Below, piece after piece: positions 6,046 to 8,641 of a stretch of DNA of 8,641 nt. The position numbers and the translations under genes are program-made. This stretch comes from an uncultured Collinsella sp. Lineage in GTDB: Bacteria; Actinomycetota; Coriobacteriia; Coriobacteriales; Coriobacteriaceae. The notes beneath the pieces are model-generated. The model had not been told where the DNA came from. It saw only the letters and a list, made by a program, of their open reading frames with translations, and did no database searches. The stretch lies in the NCBI GenBank assembly GCA_900541185.1, contig UQIQ01000067.1, forward strand, positions 1-8,641, in the 5' to 3' direction. Numbering within the stretch: position 1 is the stretch's first letter; every line of letters begins with the position of its first letter.

Positions 6046-7056
6046 ATGGGTGTTAATATCGCTGGGCGCAGTTTTCTGAAGCTGCTTGATTACACGACGG
6101 AAGAGATTGAGTATCTGCTTGAGCTTTCTGCTAACTTCAAAAGCATGAAGCGTGCCGGTTTTCCGCATAAATACCTTGAAGGCAAGAATATTGTTTTGCT
6201 ATTTGAGAAGACTTCCACGCGTACTCGCTGCGCCTTCGAAGTTGGTGCACTTGACCTTGGCATGGGTGTAACTTATTTGGATCCGGGCTCGTCTCAGATG
6301 GGCAAAAAGGAGTCGATTGAGGACACGGCTCGCGTCCTTGGCCGCATGTATGACGGAATTGAATACCGCGGCTTTGAACAGGCGAAGGTTGAGGAGCTTG
6401 CTGCAAAAGCTGGGGTTCCCGTTTGGAATGGGCTGACTACTGAATTTCACCCGACTCAAGTGCTTGCCGATATTCTGACCATGCGTGAAGAGTTTGGAGA
6501 GATTAAGGGCAGGAAACTTACATTTTTTGGTAAGGCGGCCGGAAACGTCGCTGATTCGCTCATGGTCATTTGCGCTAAGCTCGGCATTAACTACTGTTCT
6601 TGCGGCCCAATCGGGGGAAATTCGGAGGGGGCTACATCCTATGATCCTGAACTCCTTGCAGAATGTAGTCGTATTGCGGCCGAGCATGGATCGACGATTA
6701 CCATTACAGAGGATATTGAGGAAGGCGCTCGTGATGCCGATGTAATTTACACGGATGTTTGGGTTGGCATGGGTCAGCCCGCAGAGCTGTGGGAAAGCCG
6801 CATTAAGCTCATGTCGCCGTATCGTGTGACCGCTGAGGTGATGTCTATGGCAAAGCCCGAGGCGATTTTCCTCCACTGCCTTCCGAGCTTCCACGATACT
6901 AATACTACTGTTGGTGCCGAAATTGCTGAGAAGTTTGGAGTTACCGAAATGGAAGTCACGGACGAGGTTTTTGAGTCCGATAAGTCTCGTGTTTTCCAAG
7001 AAGCGGAGAATCGCATGCATACGATTAAGGCGGTGATGTACGCAACGCTTAAGTAG
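6046..7056 (+). CDS. arcB: Catabolic ornithine carbamoyltransferase ArcB
   Basis: In the ADI pathway this enzyme phosphorolyses citrulline to ornithine and carbamoyl phosphate; the same family works in reverse in arginine synthesis. The 336-residue protein (339 if started at 6037) has the carbamoyl-phosphate loop STRTR (57-61), FHPTQ (134-138), and the ornithine-transcarbamoylase hallmark HCLPSFHD (277-284) with its Cys278. The C-terminal AENRMHTIKA (320-329) carries the conserved Arg323. Two substrate loops are unusual. The typical DVWVSMG reads DVWVGMG (237-243), so Ser becomes Gly241. The typical GDxxNN reads GKAAGN (162-167), which replaces the Asp and one Asn. It lies directly after arcA and presumably shares its transcript. 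No carbamate kinase gene follows. The HCLP signature makes ornithine the first choice of substrate, but the altered loops leave room for a relative. Confidence 0.88.
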   Translation: MGVNIAGRSFLKLLDYTTEEIEYLLELSANFKSMKRAGFPHKYLEGKNIVLLFEKTSTRTRCAFEVGALDLGMGVTYLDPGSSQMGKKESIEDTARVLGRMYDGIEYRGFEQAKVEELAAKAGVPVWNGLTTEFHPTQVLADILTMREEFGEIKGRKLTFFGKAAGNVADSLMVICAKLGINYCSCGPIGGNSEGATSYDPELLAECSRIAAEHGSTITITEDIEEGARDADVIYTDVWVGMGQPAELWESRIKLMSPYRVTAEVMSMAKPEAIFLHCLPSFHDTNTTVGAEIAEKFGVTEMEVTDEVFESDKSRVFQEAENRMHTIKAVMYATLK

Positions 7057-7062
7057 CGGGGC

Positions 7063-7110
7063 GTTGAGAAAACAGTCGCAAATCTGTTTCCATACTATAT
7101 TTCTCTCAAC
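7063..7110 (+). other. Bipartite stem structure in the arcB-queA gap
   Basis: The continuous left arm GTTGAGAAAACAG (7063-7075) can pair with two separated right arms. AAACAG (7070-7075) pairs with CTGTTT (7084-7089) around an 8-nt loop. GTTGAGA (7063-7069) pairs with TCTCAAC (7104-7110) across a 14-nt bulge holding the AT-rich ATACTATATT. It begins only 6 bases after the arcB stop. It could be a 3'-end structure of the arc transcript or part of a queA leader. I recognise no known riboswitch. Confidence 0.35.
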
Positions 7111-7140
7111 AAGCTGATAGGATACAGGGGAGAATGATGC

Positions 7141-7171
7141 GCGCGTCAGTCGATTTTTTCGACTGACGCGC
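7141..7171 (+). terminator. Perfect 13-bp hairpin between arcB and queA (terminator-like)
   Basis: GCGCGTCAGTCGA (7141-7153) pairs fully with TCGACTGACGCGC (7159-7171) around a TTTTT loop. The stem is strong, but only three T residues follow (CTTTG), so it is at best a weak intrinsic terminator for the arc operon. It ends 6 bases before the AAAGAGG ribosome-binding site of queA, so if queA is transcribed from upstream the hairpin lies in its leader and could affect initiation or RNA stability. Confidence 0.55.
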
Positions 7172-7189
7172 TTTGTGAAAGAGGCAAAG

Positions 7190-8401
7190 ATGCGTACCGA
7201 TGATTTTGACTATAACCTGCCCGAAGAGCTCATTGCCCAGGCTCCTGCCGAGCCGCGCGATTCCTGCCGATTGCTGGTGGTGGATCGCAAGGGCTCTCAG
7301 GCGGGAACGCCGCTAAAGCATGGCGGTACCGTTGAGCACCGCATCTTCCGCGACATCATCGACTATATCGAGCCGGGCGACGTGCTCGTCATCAACAAGA
7401 CGCGCGTGATGCCGGCCCGTCTTATCGGTCGCAAGGCGGGCTCGGGTGGCGTGGTCGAGACACTGCTGCTCAAGCGCCGCGAGGATGTTGACCCGCTGGG
7501 TCACGTTTGGGAGTGTCTGGTCAAGCCGGGCAAGCGCCTGAAGCCCGGTGCTCATATTGAGTATCGCGCCGGTGGCGCCCATGCGCCCGAGGGGGCTCCC
7601 GTGGTGCTGACGGCCGAGGTTGTCGACTTTGTCACCGATAGCCGCGGCGGCCGCCTGGTGCGTTTTGAGCCGGCCGGCTGCAATGCCGCCGGCGAGCCGC
7701 GCACGCTCGACGAGGCTATTCACGCCGCCGGTCACGTGCCGCTGCCGCCCTACATTACCGATTACGAGGGCGATCCCGAGAAGTACCAGACCGTCTACGC
7801 CATGAAGGAGGAGCACTCGGCTGCCGCTCCCACGGCGGGTCTGCACTTTACGCCCGAGCTCATGGCCGCTATCGAGGCCAAGGGTGCCAAGTTTGCCGCC
7901 GTCGAGCTCGAGGTGGGTATCGATACCTTCCGTCTGGTGGAGGAGGACGACCCCACGCAGCACGTGATGCACACCGAGCGCTACCACGTGTCGCAGGAGG
8001 TTGTCGATGCCGTGCACAAGGCCAAGGCCGAGGGTCATCGTGTGATCGCCGTCGGCACCACCGCGGTGCGCTCGCTCGAGAGCGCGTTTGACGCGGACGC
8101 GCCGGTGTCCGATCCGGCCGTGACGGCGCGCTATTTTGAAGGCCGCGAGGACGGGGCCGATACGCTTGGCCGCGGTGACATCGTGGTGCGCGAGAACGCC
8201 ACGACGCAGCTTTACCTCATGCCCGGCTCGACCTATCACGTGGTCGACGCGCTGATCACGAACTTCCACGTGCCGCGCTCCACGCTCATGATGCTCGTAA
8301 GCGCGCTTGCCACCCGCGACCAGATCATGGATGCCTACGCCGCTGCCATCGAAGAACGTTATCGCTTCTTCAGCTTTGGCGACGCGATGCTCATTCAGTA
8401 G
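7190..8401 (+). CDS. queA: tRNA preQ1(34) S-adenosylmethionine ribosyltransferase-isomerase QueA
   Basis: QueA transfers and isomerises the ribose of S-adenosylmethionine onto preQ1 in tRNA, forming epoxyqueuosine, the substrate of QueH encoded at the left of this window. The protein opens with the classic MRTDDFDYNLPEELIAQ. Other family motifs are INKTRVMPARL (68-78), HVPLPPYI (182-189), YQTVYA (199-204), AAPTAGLHF (212-220), VGTTAVRSLES (288-298) and LITNFHVPRSTLMMLVSA (355-372). The usual VGLGTF strand reads VGIDTF (242-247). At 403 residues it is longer than the roughly 340-360 common in other phyla, with extra sequence mainly in the N-terminal half. The ATG at 7190 is chosen because AAAGAGG (7178-7184) is 5 bases upstream; a GTG at 7175 is in frame but lacks a site. 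It is GC-rich (a 60-base sample at 7921-7980 is 65%), like queH. tgt is not in the window. Confidence 0.95.
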   Translation: MRTDDFDYNLPEELIAQAPAEPRDSCRLLVVDRKGSQAGTPLKHGGTVEHRIFRDIIDYIEPGDVLVINKTRVMPARLIGRKAGSGGVVETLLLKRREDVDPLGHVWECLVKPGKRLKPGAHIEYRAGGAHAPEGAPVVLTAEVVDFVTDSRGGRLVRFEPAGCNAAGEPRTLDEAIHAAGHVPLPPYITDYEGDPEKYQTVYAMKEEHSAAAPTAGLHFTPELMAAIEAKGAKFAAVELEVGIDTFRLVEEDDPTQHVMHTERYHVSQEVVDAVHKAKAEGHRVIAVGTTAVRSLESAFDADAPVSDPAVTARYFEGREDGADTLGRGDIVVRENATTQLYLMPGSTYHVVDALITNFHVPRSTLMMLVSALATRDQIMDAYAAAIEERYRFFSFGDAMLIQ

Positions 8402-8429
8402 GTTACGGCGTTTTCCAAACGCCGTAACC
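8401..8429 (+). terminator. Perfect 13-bp hairpin at the queA stop codon
   Basis: GGTTACGGCGTTT (8401-8413) pairs fully with AAACGCCGTAACC (8417-8429) around a TCC loop. The first base is the last base of the queA TAG. No T-run follows, so intrinsic termination is uncertain on this strand; it may act as an RNA 3'-end stabiliser or as a bidirectional element together with the next structure. Confidence 0.5.
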
Positions 8430-8441
8430 GGCCGACGCTGC

Positions 8442-8539
8442 AAACGCCCCTAAGCGGCAATCTGACGTTCAATCGTCGGGCATGACCAGAAGGTCAATGC
8501 CCTCCTCTTTCACGTCACCTTGCTCGCTTAGGGGCGTTT
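8442..8539. repeat. Nested long hairpin element (15-bp terminal inverted repeats)
   Basis: AAACGCCCCTAAGCG (8442-8456) is the exact reverse complement of CGCTTAGGGGCGTTT (8525-8539). Pairing continues inwards as GCAA (8457-8460) with TTGC (8520-8523) past one bulged T. TGACGT (8463-8468) then pairs with ACGTCA (8512-8517). After a 9x9 internal loop, GGGCATGACC (8478-8487) pairs with GGTCAATGCCC (8492-8502, one bulged A) around an AGAA loop. In total about 35 pairs form in 98 nt. TTTT at 8537-8540 ends the plus-strand arm, so it may terminate queA transcription. It could also be a miniature mobile repeat or a structured RNA. No protein is supported in it. Confidence 0.6.
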
Positions 8540-8540
8540 T

Positions 8541-8641
8541 CGCTGTCCGCGCCAAAACATCGGCGTTGCCGTGGTTCACTCGGCACCTGGGGACGTTCCT
8601 TTTAATATGAGCAGGACATTGTCAAGAGGCAAAATCGGGCC
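8541..8641. other. Right-end intergenic stretch with no supported gene
   Basis: Together with the two hairpins, bases 8402-8641 hold no convincing coding region on either strand. Here I see only GGGGACGTTCCTTTTAAT (8589-8606), a GC core followed by a T-rich run, and then AT-rich sequence to the window edge. It might belong to a promoter or dispersed repeat of whatever lies to the right. Confidence 0.3.

Noticed and set aside
5108..7020. Long minus-strand frames opposite arcA (5108-6025) and arcB (6199-7020)
   Set aside because: Both mirror strongly conserved plus-strand enzymes, and neither shows a family motif or a ribosome-binding site.
1128..7156. AGTCGATTT occurs at both edges of the arc block (1128-1136 and 7148-7156) like a target-site duplication
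   Set aside because: Nine bases is short for a chance-proof match. The left copy overlaps the regulator stop codon and the right copy is part of a hairpin stem, with no transposase or inverted ends.
7063..7189. preQ1 riboswitch upstream of queA
   Set aside because: I cannot find the small A-rich-tail pseudoknot of preQ1-I or another class I can name. The visible pairing is a plain nested stem and a simple hairpin.
7313..8443. 376-codon minus-strand frame opposite queA
   Set aside because: It is the antisense of a clearly recognised queA, a common artefact in GC-rich genes.
8474..8623. Minus-strand open frame of about 50 codons ending in DLLVMPDD
   Set aside because: It has no convincing start with a ribosome-binding site and runs through the inverted-repeat element, whose pairing explains the sequence better.
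1..8641. CRISPR array, insertion sequence, phage or tRNA genes
   Set aside because: No regularly spaced repeats, transposase or integrase frames, or cloverleaf-like segments were seen.

Overview
The window looks like a chromosomal segment of a high-GC anaerobic actinobacterium, most likely a gut coriobacterium such as Collinsella. This is an inference from GC-rich flanking genes, the DUF3267-queH pair, the YfcC-type transporter in an arginine deiminase (ADI) cluster, and TAG stops in seven of the eight genes. No rRNA or tRNA is present to fix the taxonomy.

Layout. At the left edge (1-1074, + strand) lie the end of a DUF3267 putative membrane zinc peptidase and queH, an epoxyqueuosine reductase. 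At the right edge (7190-8401, + strand) lies queA, another queuosine tRNA-modification gene. Between them (1135-7056) is an arginine-catabolism block with clearly lower GC: 60-base hand samples give about 42-53%, against about 65-75% in queH and queA. The block has two divergent units. The minus-strand unit is an ADI paralogue followed by a translationally coupled XRE/S24-type regulator. The plus-strand unit is a YfcC/ArcD-type transporter, a second ADI (arcA) and an ornithine carbamoyltransferase (arcB).

How the genes work together. The transporter probably exchanges arginine for ornithine. ADI makes citrulline and ammonia, and ArcB splits citrulline to ornithine and carbamoyl phosphate. The usual third enzyme, carbamate kinase (arcC), is absent from the window. 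The 253-bp divergent promoter region carries two near-identical AT-rich dyad sequences spaced 31 bp apart (about three helical turns). They are good candidates for the operator of the linked regulator, whose S24 domain has lost the Ser and Lys of the self-cleavage dyad.

Structured intergenic DNA. The arcB-queA gap holds a bipartite stem and a perfect 13-bp hairpin directly upstream of the queA ribosome-binding site. Downstream of queA are another perfect 13-bp hairpin and then a rod-like nested hairpin of about 98 nt with roughly 35 paired positions. The last 100 bases hold no gene that I can support.
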